DNA of 45,994 nucleotides from ZLKRG08 sp046094385 (GCA_046094385.1 JBJTHJ010000109.1:1-45994); one strand, 5' to 3'. Counted from the first letter of the stretch, positions 25,365 through 34,212 are shown. Notes: a model not told the origin generated them from the sequence alone. A program made the numbers and translations.

Positions 25365-25744
25365 TTGACTGGAATGAGATTCATCAACGTGCGATTGGTG
25401 CGATGAAGAAAGCTTATGCGCCATATTCCAATTTCCCAGTTGGCGTAGCAGCATTGGTGGACGATGGTCGAATCGTCGAAGGTTGCAATGTAGAGAATGC
25501 CTCTTATGGTGTTGGGCTTTGCGCAGAGTGTGGATTGGTCTCAAACCTTGCTACCTCTGGAGGCGGCAAATTAAAAGCGATCGTGTGCGTGGATGGTGAT
25601 GGAAAATATTTAGCGCCGTGTGGACGTTGCCGACAGCTTCTCTACGAACACGGAGGTCCCGATGCGCTTTTAATGACCCCATCTGGACCACAGAAGATGT
25701 CTGAGATGCTTCCTTGGGCATTCGGTCCTGATGATTTAAAGTGA
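25361..25744 (+). CDS. cdd: Cytidine deaminase
   Basis: Deaminates cytidine and deoxycytidine to uridine and deoxyuridine. The small tetrameric form, 127 residues. Zinc ligands are Cys54 in LCAECG and Cys87/Cys90 in APCGRCRQ, with Glu56 as proton shuttle; NVENASYG near residue 43 binds the ribose. The GTG start overlaps the permease stop. The product is a substrate for the thymidine/pyrimidine phosphorylase that follows 11 bases later. Confidence 0.95.
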   Translation: MIDWNEIHQRAIGAMKKAYAPYSNFPVGVAALVDDGRIVEGCNVENASYGVGLCAECGLVSNLATSGGGKLKAIVCVDGDGKYLAPCGRCRQLLYEHGGPDALLMTPSGPQKMSEMLPWAFGPDDLK

Positions 25745-25755
25745 TGGTGAATTGA

Positions 25756-27036
25756 TTGGCTGAAAGATTCACTGCACCAGAAATCATCGCGCTAAAAAGA
25801 GATCATAAAGTTCTAAGTGATGAACAGATTGATTGGGTAGTTGATGCTTACACCCGTGGTGTAGTTGCCGACGAACAGATGTCAGCTTTGGCAATGGCGA
25901 TTCTCTTAAACGGAATGGAACGCCATGAAATCAGCAGATGGACCGATGCCATGATTCGAAGTGGCGAGCGGATGAATTGGTCGATGTTGGATCGCCCAAC
26001 AGTAGATAAGCATTCAACTGGTGGTGTGGGTGACAAGATCACGCTTCCCTTAGTCCCGTTAGTTGCATCCTGTGGCGCTGCAGTTCCGCAATTATCAGGA
26101 AGAGGCCTGGGCCATACCGGTGGCACTTTAGATAAATTGGAATCAATTCCAGGTTGGAAAGCTTCACTTACCAATGAAGAGATGTTAAAAGTTATTCAGG
26201 AAACCGGCGGCGTGATCTGCGCAGCTGGCGCCGGTTTAGCGCCTGCCGATAAGAAGTTATATGCACTTCGTGATGTAACAGCCACCGTAGAGGCTATTCC
26301 ATTGATTGCCTCATCAATAATGAGTAAGAAGATTGCAGAAGGAACCGGTTCCTTGGTTCTTGATGTCAAGACTGGTAGCGGTGCATTTATGAGCGATCCC
26401 GTAAAAGCCCGAGAACTAGCTACGGTCATGGTAGAGATTGGAAAGAGCGCCGGAGTAAATGTTCGGGCATTGATCACAGCAATGGATGTTCCACTTGGAA
26501 AAACCGCCGGAAATGCACTTGAAGTTCGAGAATCTGTCGAAGTTTTGGCAGGTGGCGGCCCATCTGATGTCGTCGAATTAACGTTATTGCTGGCACGCGA
26601 AATGTTGGAACTTGCGGGAATTTCAGGAGTTGATCCTGCAGATAATTTGAAGAATGGCAAAGCCATGGATCATTGGCGCAGAATGATCAAAGCGCAGAAT
26701 GGAGATCCCGATGCCAAGTTGCCAATTGCAAAGGAGCAATTGGTGATCAATAGCAGCACAAGTGGTCTGATCACCCGAATGGATGCCCTTAAAGTCGGAG
26801 TTGCAGCTTGGCGGCTAGGGGCGGGGCGTTCAAAACAAGGCGAACAGTTGCAATTAGGTGCAGGCATTGAAATTCATGCTAAGCCTGGTGATCAAATAAA
26901 AGTTGGTGAACCGTTATTTACTTTACATACCGATAAGTCAGAGTTATTCGAACGCGCCCAAGAAGTGATATCTGATGCAGTTGAATTTGACTCTGTTTAT
27001 CAACGCCTTCCGCTGGTCTTGGAGCGGATCGGTTGA
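25756..27036 (+). CDS. deoA: Thymidine (pyrimidine-nucleoside) phosphorylase
   Basis: Splits thymidine or deoxyuridine with phosphate into base and deoxyribose-1-phosphate. The 426-residue length is normal. The family signature lies in SGRGLGHTGGTLDKLESIPG near residue 115, preceded by the phosphate-binding KHSTGGVGDK at 85-94; VKTGSGAFM near 208 and the C-terminal barrel-sandwich hybrid (LGAGIEIHAKPGDQIKVGEPLFTL) complete it. An in-frame TGA directly before TTG 25756 leaves that TTG as the start. Whether it accepts uridine as well (Pdp type) cannot be decided by eye. Overlaps add by 4 bases. Confidence 0.94.
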   Translation: MAERFTAPEIIALKRDHKVLSDEQIDWVVDAYTRGVVADEQMSALAMAILLNGMERHEISRWTDAMIRSGERMNWSMLDRPTVDKHSTGGVGDKITLPLVPLVASCGAAVPQLSGRGLGHTGGTLDKLESIPGWKASLTNEEMLKVIQETGGVICAAGAGLAPADKKLYALRDVTATVEAIPLIASSIMSKKIAEGTGSLVLDVKTGSGAFMSDPVKARELATVMVEIGKSAGVNVRALITAMDVPLGKTAGNALEVRESVEVLAGGGPSDVVELTLLLAREMLELAGISGVDPADNLKNGKAMDHWRRMIKAQNGDPDAKLPIAKEQLVINSSTSGLITRMDALKVGVAAWRLGAGRSKQGEQLQLGAGIEIHAKPGDQIKVGEPLFTLHTDKSELFERAQEVISDAVEFDSVYQRLPLVLERIG

Positions 27037-28043
27037 AAGCTTTACCCAAAGTCTTGCTGCACGACCATTTAGATGGTGGTCTGCGCCCTGAGACAATTAT
27101 TGAGATTACGAAGGAGATCGGTTACCAATCACTACCAACGACTTCAAGTTCAGAGTTGGCAGATTGGTTTCAAGCATCGTGTGGCTCTGGCTCATTAGAG
27201 CGCTATTTAGATACCTTCAATCACACGATTGCAGTGATGCAACGCGAAGTAGATGTCCTTCGAATCGCCAAAGAGTGTGTCATCGATTTGGCATCAGATG
27301 GCGTGGTCTATGCCGAAGTTAGAGTTGCACCAGAGCATTTTATTAAGAGAGGCATGCACCTGGAGCAGGTCGTAGAAGCGATGCTTGAAGGTTATCGCCA
27401 AGGTGAAGTTGAAACTGGGCTTAAGGTAAATGCGATTCTTTGCAGTATGCGTCAATGGGATAAATCCCAAGAGGTAGCAGAGCTGGTGGTTAAGTACCGT
27501 GATCAAGGTGTAGTTGGTTTTGATATTGCTGGCCCTGAGAATGGCTATCCACCAACTTTGCAGCAAGAGGTATTTGATTACTTGAGAGCCAATGAGGTGG
27601 CTTACACCATTCATGCTGGTGAGGCTGCAGGAGCTGAATATATAGACCTGGCAATTAATCAATGCCATGCTAAGAGAATTGGACATGGTGTGCGCATCAT
27701 TGATGATCTGCCTAATGGGAGAATTGCAGCGCAAGTTTTAGAGCAGCAGATTCATCTAGAAGTTTGTCCGACCTCTAATCTGCAAACTGGTATCGCGGAC
27801 AATTATGCAAATCATCCAATTGGCAAACTTTATGAACTTGGATTTAATATCGGTCTCAATACTGATAATAGATTGATGAGCCGAACTAGCATGAGCCGGG
27901 AGTTCCAGGAATGCGCTAACGCTTTTGGGTGGACAGTAACTGAATTCAAAGAGCTAACATTAAGCGCCATGAATGCCGCATTTATTGAAGATAAGAGTCC
28001 ATATTTGAAAGAGATCGGAGCGAAATATGATCAACTTCAATGA
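27033..28043 (+). CDS. add: Adenosine deaminase
   Basis: Converts adenosine and deoxyadenosine to inosine and deoxyinosine. The 336-residue metal-dependent TIM barrel shows the zinc ligands HDHLDGG (His10, His12), the HAGEAAG motif with catalytic Glu near residue 190, RIGHGVRI near 215 and NTDNRLMSRTSMSRE near 280, the usual variant in actinobacterial enzymes. TTG start inside the deoA stop, with GGAGCGG upstream serving as ribosome binding site. Its last 17 bases overlap the P450 gene. Inosine could then go to the nucleoside hydrolase encoded at 30055. Confidence 0.93.
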   Translation: MKALPKVLLHDHLDGGLRPETIIEITKEIGYQSLPTTSSSELADWFQASCGSGSLERYLDTFNHTIAVMQREVDVLRIAKECVIDLASDGVVYAEVRVAPEHFIKRGMHLEQVVEAMLEGYRQGEVETGLKVNAILCSMRQWDKSQEVAELVVKYRDQGVVGFDIAGPENGYPPTLQQEVFDYLRANEVAYTIHAGEAAGAEYIDLAINQCHAKRIGHGVRIIDDLPNGRIAAQVLEQQIHLEVCPTSNLQTGIADNYANHPIGKLYELGFNIGLNTDNRLMSRTSMSREFQECANAFGWTVTEFKELTLSAMNAAFIEDKSPYLKEIGAKYDQLQ

Positions 28044-29202
28044 TCCAGAATTCATCAAAGATCCTTATCCTGATCTAGCTAAGTTACGGGCAGCGGGAAA
28101 GCCGATTTGGCACGAAGAGACCAATATGTTCTTAGCGGCACGTTACGATGATGCCAACGCCACCTTGCGTAACAAATCATTAGGGCGAATCTTCAAAGCC
28201 AAAGAACCAGAGTCAGAGTGGCAAACATTTAATTGGTTACATGCTGACTCGATTTTAGATTCAGAACCACCAAAACACACCAGACTAAGAGCTTTGGTAT
28301 CCAAAGCATTCAATAAGAACGTCATCGAGAGCCAAAGAGATATCATCGAGAAGATTGTCGCCGAGCTAATTTCAGAGATCAAAAGCAAGGATGAAAGGTT
28401 CGATCTGATCGCTGATTTTGCAGAACCTCTTCCCGTTAAGGTGATTGTGGCACTTCTAGGCTTTCCAGAAGAGGAGGAGTATCTACTTCGCCCATGGTCG
28501 CAGGCTATTGTGAAGATGTATGAAGTAAATCCCAGCGAAGCGGCAAAGAGTGAAGCTAAGAAAGCAGCATCAGAATTCGCTACCTATGTTCAAGATTTGG
28601 CCGAAAAGCGAAAGGCAAATCCGGGAAGCGATCTGATATCAGATCTAGTGCGAGTGGAAGAGCAAGGCGAGAAGTTAAATTTACATGAGCTGATTGCTAC
28701 TTGTATTTTGCTTCTAAATGCAGGCCATGAGGCAAGTGTCAATGGATTTGGAAATGGCATGGTGGCATTACTCGAGCGAAGTGATCAATTAAAGCTCCTG
28801 CAAGATAATCCAGATCAACTTGCCGCGAGCGCGGTCGAAGAGTTTTTACGTTTTGATGCACCTTTGCATTTGTTCGAACGCACCGCTACCGCCGATACCG
28901 AAGTTGGGGGAGTTGCCATTAAGGAAGGTCAGAAAATCGCAGCGTTACTAGGTTCAGCAAATCGTGATCACTCGCACTTTGCAAACTCAGATCAGATGGA
29001 TATCACCAGAGATCCCAATCCCCATATTGGGTTTGGAGCTGGCATTCACTTCTGTCTTGGTGGACCGCTTGCAAGGCTTGAGATGGGGATTGCGCTTCCA
29101 AGATTGATTAAAGCTTTTCCAAATATGCAGATTGCCGGCGATCCGATTCGGCGGCCGACCTTTGTCTTACGCGGCTATGAGAAGGTAGAGATCTCCGCGT
29201 AA
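28027..29202 (+). CDS. Cytochrome P450
   Basis: A complete 391-residue soluble bacterial P450. The heme-ligand loop is FGAGIHFCLGGPLARLE with Cys343. The I-helix reads NAGHEAS at 231-237 (Ser where Thr is usual for O2 activation), and ExxR is Glu272-Arg275 in EEFLRFD. DSEPPKHTRLRALVSKAF near residue 78 is the typical C-helix. It starts 17 bases inside add, so it belongs to the nucleoside operon. No ferredoxin or reductase gene is near. Substrate unknown; a link to nucleosides is only suggested by position. Its 3' end overlaps the convergent ribokinase gene by 28 bases. Confidence 0.93.
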   Translation: MINFNDPEFIKDPYPDLAKLRAAGKPIWHEETNMFLAARYDDANATLRNKSLGRIFKAKEPESEWQTFNWLHADSILDSEPPKHTRLRALVSKAFNKNVIESQRDIIEKIVAELISEIKSKDERFDLIADFAEPLPVKVIVALLGFPEEEEYLLRPWSQAIVKMYEVNPSEAAKSEAKKAASEFATYVQDLAEKRKANPGSDLISDLVRVEEQGEKLNLHELIATCILLLNAGHEASVNGFGNGMVALLERSDQLKLLQDNPDQLAASAVEEFLRFDAPLHLFERTATADTEVGGVAIKEGQKIAALLGSANRDHSHFANSDQMDITRDPNPHIGFGAGIHFCLGGPLARLEMGIALPRLIKAFPNMQIAGDPIRRPTFVLRGYEKVEISA

Positions 29203-30023
29203 GTTGCGTAGGAACTCTGTGCACCTTTCTTGGTCACGCTAAGGCTCGCCGCTATACATCCGGTGCGCATCGCTACCTCCAGTGGTTCACCTTTAGCCAA
29301 AGTGGCTGCAAAAGTTCCCACAAAACAATCACCAGCTCCGGTGGTATCAACTGCCTCGACCTCTAGCGCTGACACTTTCAATTCAGAGTTGAGATGTCTT
29401 GCTCCTTTAGCGCCTTCGGTCAAAATCAGATTCGCCTCAAGTTGACCCATCTCGGCATACTCAATTTCGTTAGGAATAATCCAATCAGTGAATTCGAGTA
29501 GCTCATTCGAGAGCACTTCATAAGGTGCCGGATTCAAGATAGTGATTGCACCTCGTGCCTTTGCGGATTTAAAGGCGGCAATTGTCACTGCCTGCTTGAT
29601 TTCGCACTGTCCAATTACGATCTTGAGATCTGAAATCTTAGCGATTGCGCTACTTACCAAGTTAGCATCGATTTCATGGTTAGCACCTGGAATTATGATG
29701 ATTCGGTTCTCGCCGTCTTCATCGACCCAGATATGGGCAACCCCGGTAGGTGCCTCACTTCGCTCTAGGAAACCTAGCTGCAAGCCTCGCTCTTGAAAAT
29801 TTTTGTAGATGGAGTCACCAAAGACATCGCGTCCGAGTTTTCCAATAAAGAAGACTTCGGCTCCAGCAATTGCGCAAGCTACTGCTTGATTAGCACCTTT
29901 GCCACCGAAGCCGGTGGTGAATTCTTGGCCCACCACAGTTTGTCCGGGGTTTGGCAAAATTGCAGAGTATGCAGTCAAATCCATCATGGCACTACCGACA
30001 ACAGCTACAACGGGTTTGCTCAC
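29175..30023 (-). CDS. rbsK: Ribokinase (PfkB family)
   Basis: Phosphorylates ribose to ribose-5-phosphate. The 282-residue protein has VVGSAMMDLTAYSAILPNPGQTV at the N-terminus, FGGKGANQAVACA near residue 42 (PfkB signature 1), and the catalytic motif DTTGAGDCFVGTFAA near residue 235 with its Asp base. Length agrees with ribokinases (about 300). The GTG at 30023 is preferred to longer frames reaching 30203: the extra residues are unlike the family and overlap the divergent gene, and a TAGAAT -10 lies 7 nt before this GTG. Ribose would come from the neighbouring nucleoside hydrolase. Confidence 0.92.
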   Translation of the reverse strand: MSKPVVAVVGSAMMDLTAYSAILPNPGQTVVGQEFTTGFGGKGANQAVACAIAGAEVFFIGKLGRDVFGDSIYKNFQERGLQLGFLERSEAPTGVAHIWVDEDGENRIIIIPGANHEIDANLVSSAIAKISDLKIVIGQCEIKQAVTIAAFKSAKARGAITILNPAPYEVLSNELLEFTDWIIPNEIEYAEMGQLEANLILTEGAKGARHLNSELKVSALEVEAVDTTGAGDCFVGTFAATLAKGEPLEVAMRTGCIAASLSVTKKGAQSSYATYAEISTFS

Positions 30024-30054
30024 GATTGCAATTCTATGACTAGACTTTCGAATT
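30024..30054. promoter_or_regulatory. Divergent leaderless promoters for rbsK and the nucleoside hydrolase
   Basis: Only 31 bases separate the two starts. TAGAAT (minus strand, 30036-30031) is 7 nt from the rbsK GTG and TAGACT (plus strand, 30041-30046) is 8 nt from the hydrolase ATG. The boxes are 4 bases apart, so polymerase can hardly occupy both at once. Confidence 0.65.
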
Positions 30055-31005
30055 ATGAAGCGCCATCCAATAATCCTCGATGTTGATACTGGCTTTGATG
30101 ATGCTTTTGCATTGCTCTTTGCGGCCATGAATCCAGAAATCGACCTACTTGGCGTTACTTGTGTCGATGGCAATACCAATGTAGAACAAGTAGTCAAGAA
30201 CACCTTGAAGGTGCTTGATGCATCTGGCGCAGGTGAGATCCCAGTATCAAAAGGAGCAACAAAACCACTGGTTGAAGAACCTCTCTACGCCGAACATATA
30301 CATGGAAAAGATGGGATGGGAGATATTGATTTCCCAGAATCTGATAGAACAGTGGATCCTCGTTCTGCTATCGAGTTGATCCGCGACTTAGTGGAAACTA
30401 GGCCAAATGAAGTGATGTTGGTACCGGTAGCACCGCTTACCAATATCGCAAATTTCATAACTACATTTCCAGAATCTGCCCAGAAATTAAAGGGAATCTG
30501 TTTGATGGGTGGATCGGCTTCGGTAGGAAATGCCACCGCGATGGCTGAATTTAATATCTGGCATGACCCGGAGGCTGCAGATATCGTCTTTAGAAGCGCA
30601 GTTCCAATCACTATGTATGGATTGGACGTCTTTTACCATCCGTTGGTAAATGAATCAGAAGCGGTGAGATTAAGTAATTCCCAAGAGCTATCGGCACAGT
30701 TTGCTGGCAAGCTCCTCTTATCGTGTATTAAGAGATTGAGGCAGAGCGTGACGCTCGGAGATTACGGGGCGGTGGCTGCCGTTATCAGGCCAGCATTAAT
30801 CAAAACTCAAGTATTTGATGTGGGAATAGAGGTAGCGCCAGGTTTGGTTCGTGGCATGACAGTTGTAGATCGTCGACCTAGATTAGAGCTATCAATTGAA
30901 CCGAGAAGAATCCCAAATGCGGCTAAAGTAAATGTAGTTTTAGATTTAGATGCTGAGAGTTTTCGCCAACTCTGGTTTAAGACCGTAGATTCTAATTGGG
31001 TTTAA
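30055..31005 (+). CDS. Inosine/uridine-preferring nucleoside hydrolase
   Basis: Hydrolyses the N-glycosidic bond of ribonucleosides to base and ribose. The 316-residue protein carries the calcium-binding DVDTGFDDA motif at residues 9-17, usually DTDPGxDD, with both key aspartates kept. HIHGKDGMGDI near residue 83, LVPVAPLTNIA near 122, LMGGSASVGNATAMAEFNIWHDPEAADIVF near 151-180 and the metal-site GLDVFYH near 195 follow. Divergent from rbsK, which would use the ribose. Base specificity is not readable. Its stop and that of the convergent gene share TTAA. Confidence 0.93.
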   Translation: MKRHPIILDVDTGFDDAFALLFAAMNPEIDLLGVTCVDGNTNVEQVVKNTLKVLDASGAGEIPVSKGATKPLVEEPLYAEHIHGKDGMGDIDFPESDRTVDPRSAIELIRDLVETRPNEVMLVPVAPLTNIANFITTFPESAQKLKGICLMGGSASVGNATAMAEFNIWHDPEAADIVFRSAVPITMYGLDVFYHPLVNESEAVRLSNSQELSAQFAGKLLLSCIKRLRQSVTLGDYGAVAAVIRPALIKTQVFDVGIEVAPGLVRGMTVVDRRPRLELSIEPRRIPNAAKVNVVLDLDAESFRQLWFKTVDSNWV

Positions 31006-31814
31006 ATTCCAACGGTGTGCCAGATTGTTTTAGCTTCCATGAAAGCCAATATTCGGGCAGGATCTTTCACCTTTGAAAATGCATGAACTCGTTTCAAATT
31101 CATAGCAGCAGCAACCTTCAATTCACCAATTTTCTTCGCGCCAGAGATATCCATCCCATCCACATCCATATGCGAAGCGATCCAAGGGGCAAGCTCCGTA
31201 GCGCTACCAGTGAGGATGTTGACTACACCTGCCGGTAAGTCGCTTGTAGCAAGTACCTCCGCAAAGCTCATCGCAGGAATCGCTAATGAATCTGGAGCCA
31301 CGATTACGGCAGTGTTGCCACTTACAATCACCGACATCAAAGAATCCATAAACTCCAAGAAGTTATTCTTTGAAATTATGCCAACAGTTCCCAGTGCTTC
31401 GGGAGTAGTGAAGTTGTAGAACGGGCCGGAAACCGGATTGGTTACCCCATCTAGCGATGCTAATTTATCGCTCCAGCCGGCATACCAAACAATCAGATCT
31501 ATGACATCGTTGACCTTGCTCTTATCTGAAGTGGCTTTGAGCTCTAATTCAAATTGCTCACGTCTTCCCTCTAGCATCTCAGCTATACGATAGAGAATCT
31601 GACCACGCAAATAGGTGGTTGCGTTGTTCCATTTTGGAAATGCGGCGCGAGCAGCTAAGACGCTATCGCGTAAATCTTTGCGTGAAGCAAGCGCCGGGTT
31701 TGCTATGAACTCTCCTTTGGAATTCTTTACCTCATAAACGCGACCGGATTCGCTTCTGGGGAATGCTCCATTTATATATAGCTTGTAAGTCTTCTTCACA
31801 TTGATGCGCGCCAT
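31002..31814 (-). CDS. Half-length aldehyde dehydrogenase-like protein without catalytic domain
   Basis: A 270-residue protein similar only to the N-terminal, NAD-binding half of aldehyde dehydrogenases: YKLYINGAFPRSESGRVYEV, AARAAFPKWNNATTYLRGQILYRIAEMLEGR, WYAGWSDKL, and VVNILTGSATELAPW. The catalytic Cys/Glu domain is absent, and EALGTVGIISKNNFLEFMDSL replaces the usual PWNFP strand. It ends cleanly with KTIWHTVGI. The stop of the full dehydrogenase upstream and this ATG share one base (TAATG), so both are coupled. The arrangement equals the two-domain ALDH16 enzymes split into two polypeptides. It is probably a structural partner, not an enzyme. Confidence 0.82.
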   Translation of the reverse strand: MARINVKKTYKLYINGAFPRSESGRVYEVKNSKGEFIANPALASRKDLRDSVLAARAAFPKWNNATTYLRGQILYRIAEMLEGRREQFELELKATSDKSKVNDVIDLIVWYAGWSDKLASLDGVTNPVSGPFYNFTTPEALGTVGIISKNNFLEFMDSLMSVIVSGNTAVIVAPDSLAIPAMSFAEVLATSDLPAGVVNILTGSATELAPWIASHMDVDGMDISGAKKIGELKVAAAMNLKRVHAFSKVKDPARILAFMEAKTIWHTVGI

Positions 31815-33256
31815 TATTTTCCACCTGCCGAAGCTTTTAGATAACTTGAAAGTCCATGGCGTCCACCCTCGCGCCCCCAACCAGATTCTTTATATCCACC
31901 AAATGGCGAGGCTGGATCAAATTTATTGAAAGTGTTGGCCCAAATTACGCCTGCACGTAATTGCGCTGCAGCCCAAAGTACTTTCGATCCCTTCTCGCTC
32001 CAGATACCGGCAGAGAGTCCATATGGAGTGTTATTTGCCTTTTCGATCGCCTCTTGAGGTGTTCGAAAAGTCAGAATTGAAAGCACTGGACCAAAGATCT
32101 CTTCACGCGCTATTCGATGGGCTTGAGTGACGCCGGTAAAGATGGTTGGTGCAAACCAGAAACCATTTTGCGGCAGATTACATTTAGGTGACCAAATCTC
32201 ACCGCCCTCAGCGCTACCAGCAGTAGCAAGCTCCTTGATCTTCTCAAGTTGCGCTTTGGAATTTATAGCGCCTAAATCAGTGTTTTTATCGAGCGGATCA
32301 CCCACTCTGATCTTCTCCATCCGATCCTGTAATTTTCGTATTACCTCATCGGCGATATTCTCTTGAACCAAAAGTCTTGAACCTGCACAACAGACATGCC
32401 CTTGATTGAAGAAGATTCCGTTGATGATTCCCTCTACTGCTTGATCGATTGCCGCATCTTCAAAGACGATATTTGCACCTTTGCCGCCTAGCTCTAAAGT
32501 TGCCACTTTCTTGGTATCTGCAATCGCTCTTGCGATCGATTTTCCAACTTCAGTCGAACCCGTGAAGGCGATCTTGGCGATGCCAGGATGGTTTACCAAT
32601 GCGGCGCCAGTTTCACCCGCGCCAGTCACGATATTTACCACGCCATTTGGAAGTTCTGCCTGCTGGCAGACTTCGGCAAACAATAAAGCGGTAAGTGGAG
32701 TGGTCTCAGCTGGTTTCAGCACCACTGTATTTCCAGCAGCAAGTGCCGGTGCGACCTTCCAAGCCAACATCAATAATGGAAAGTTCCAGGGAATTATTTG
32801 GCCAACCACACCATATGCCTTCGGAGATTTTCCAAGACCTGCATAATCCAACTTATCTGCCCAGCCTGCGTGATAGAAGAAGTGCGCTGCTACCAGTGGG
32901 ATATCGGTATCTCGAGTTTCGCGAATTGGTTTTCCATTATCTAAGGTTTCTAGTACTGCAAATTCTCTGGCACGTTCCTGCAAAATTCGTGCGATGCGGT
33001 ATAGATACTTACCTCGTTCGGCACCAGATAATTTAGACCAAACTTTGGTGTAGGCAACCTGTGCTGCTTGCACCGCTTTATCAATATCACCTTGGTCGCC
33101 AGCTGCGACATGGGAGAGAACCTCTTCGGTTGCAGGATTAATGGTGGCAAAGTGCTTCTTGCCTTTGACTCTTTTCCCATTTATGAAATGTCCGTACTCC
33201 TTTTCGATTTTGACTATCGATTTGGATTCGGGTGCCGGGGCATATTCAAATGACAT
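31814..33256 (-). CDS. Aldehyde dehydrogenase, catalytic subunit
   Basis: A complete 480-residue NAD(P)-dependent aldehyde dehydrogenase. Key residues are in place: IIPWNFPLLM (Asn158), KPAETTP (Lys181), FTGSTEVGK for the cofactor, Glu255 in LELGGKGANIV and the nucleophile Cys289 in FFNQGHVCCAGSR. EEIFGPVLSILTF and GLSAGIWSEK are typical of the C-terminal part. It starts 2 bases after deoC ends and is coupled to the half-length homologue downstream. The likely substrate is acetaldehyde from DeoC, inferred from position; a CoA-acylating reaction is unlikely since the overall motifs are of the hydrolytic type. Confidence 0.93.
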   Translation of the reverse strand: MSFEYAPAPESKSIVKIEKEYGHFINGKRVKGKKHFATINPATEEVLSHVAAGDQGDIDKAVQAAQVAYTKVWSKLSGAERGKYLYRIARILQERAREFAVLETLDNGKPIRETRDTDIPLVAAHFFYHAGWADKLDYAGLGKSPKAYGVVGQIIPWNFPLLMLAWKVAPALAAGNTVVLKPAETTPLTALLFAEVCQQAELPNGVVNIVTGAGETGAALVNHPGIAKIAFTGSTEVGKSIARAIADTKKVATLELGGKGANIVFEDAAIDQAVEGIINGIFFNQGHVCCAGSRLLVQENIADEVIRKLQDRMEKIRVGDPLDKNTDLGAINSKAQLEKIKELATAGSAEGGEIWSPKCNLPQNGFWFAPTIFTGVTQAHRIAREEIFGPVLSILTFRTPQEAIEKANNTPYGLSAGIWSEKGSKVLWAAAQLRAGVIWANTFNKFDPASPFGGYKESGWGREGGRHGLSSYLKASAGGK

Positions 33257-33258
33257 AA

Positions 33259-34212
33259 TCAGTCGACCGTAACATAGTTAGGGCTAGCGTAGTAGCCATC
33301 GGATAGTTTCATTCTTTGCATCAGCAGATCATTCAAGAGCGCGCTGGCACCAATTCTGAAGTATTTGTTGCTCAGCCAATCTGGACCAGCGACCTCATTG
33401 ACTAATACCAATTGTTTAATTGCATCCTTGGTGGTGCGGATACCGCCAGCCGGCTTTACCCCAACTTGGTGTCCAGTTAAGTTTTTGAAATCTCGGACCG
33501 CTTCCAGCATCACCATTACAACTGGAGGAGTTGCTGCAGGTGCAACTTTCCCAGTAGAAGTCTTGATGAAATCAGCACCCGCCAACATCGCTAAATATGA
33601 AGCCCTGCGAACATTGTCGTAAGTAACCAACTCACCAGTCTCAAAGATCACTTTTAGGTGAGCTTTATCGCCACAGATCGCTTTAATCTGGGTAATCTCA
33701 TCGAAAACCTCACCAATGCGTCCTGATAGAAATGCGCCACGATCGATCACCATATCTATCTCAGTTGCACCATCATCGATCGCATCTTGGGTGTCGCGCA
33801 ATTTCACTGCCATCGAAGCTCGACCAGATGGAAATGCAGTTGAGACTGCCGCCACCGGAATGCTCGCCCCACCAATTAAATCGAGATGGCTTCGGGCAAC
33901 TTTGACCATATCGTTGTAGACACAGACTGCACCGACACTAGGCACTGAATCATCGCTTGGATCTGGCCTTACCGCTTTGGTACAGAGCGCTTTAACTTTG
34001 CCAGGAGTATCTGCACCTTCCAAAGTGGTTAAATCAACCATAGAGATTGCAGTTTCGATCGCCCACTTCTTGCTACTGGTTTTGATACTTCTGGTGCCAA
34101 GAGTCGCAGCTCTAGCCTCTGCACCTACCTGGTCTACTGGAGATAAGTTCTTTAAAAAGGATTTTAAGGAAGATTCATTGCCATCTACCAAACCAAAGAA
34201 ATTAGCACTCAT
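33259..34212 (-). CDS. deoC: Deoxyribose-phosphate aldolase, long form
   Basis: Cleaves 2-deoxyribose-5-phosphate to glyceraldehyde-3-phosphate and acetaldehyde. The 317-residue protein is of the long class (about 320, against 220-260 for short forms). The N-terminal 45 residues are extra; the barrel contains SMVDLTTLEG near residue 57, EIDMVIDRGAFLSG near 151, the Schiff-base Lys217 in DFIKTSTGK and the second Lys253 in GVKPAGGIRT. Overlaps the mutase stop by one base (TAATG). Its products go to glycolysis and to the aldehyde dehydrogenase pair. Confidence 0.95.
   Translation of the reverse strand: MSANFFGLVDGNESSLKSFLKNLSPVDQVGAEARAATLGTRSIKTSSKKWAIETAISMVDLTTLEGADTPGKVKALCTKAVRPDPSDDSVPSVGAVCVYNDMVKVARSHLDLIGGASIPVAAVSTAFPSGRASMAVKLRDTQDAIDDGATEIDMVIDRGAFLSGRIGEVFDEITQIKAICGDKAHLKVIFETGELVTYDNVRRASYLAMLAGADFIKTSTGKVAPAATPPVVMVMLEAVRDFKNLTGHQVGVKPAGGIRTTKDAIKQLVLVNEVAGPDWLSNKYFRIGASALLNDLLMQRMKLSDGYYASPNYVTVD

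Noticed and set aside
26196..26666. 156-codon minus-strand open frame opposite deoA
   Set aside because: Antisense shadow: Ser/Thr/Ala/Pro-rich composition from the complementary codons of an intact thymidine phosphorylase; no family features.
30024..30203. Longer start for the ribokinase gene (60 more residues)
   Set aside because: The extension overlaps the divergent hydrolase gene, does not resemble ribokinases, and the GTG at 30023 has a well-spaced -10 box.
31002..31814. Half-length aldehyde dehydrogenase as a decayed pseudogene
   Set aside because: No frameshift or internal stop, tight TAATG coupling, and a conserved-looking end argue for a functional reduced protein; the missing half is not found downstream in any frame.
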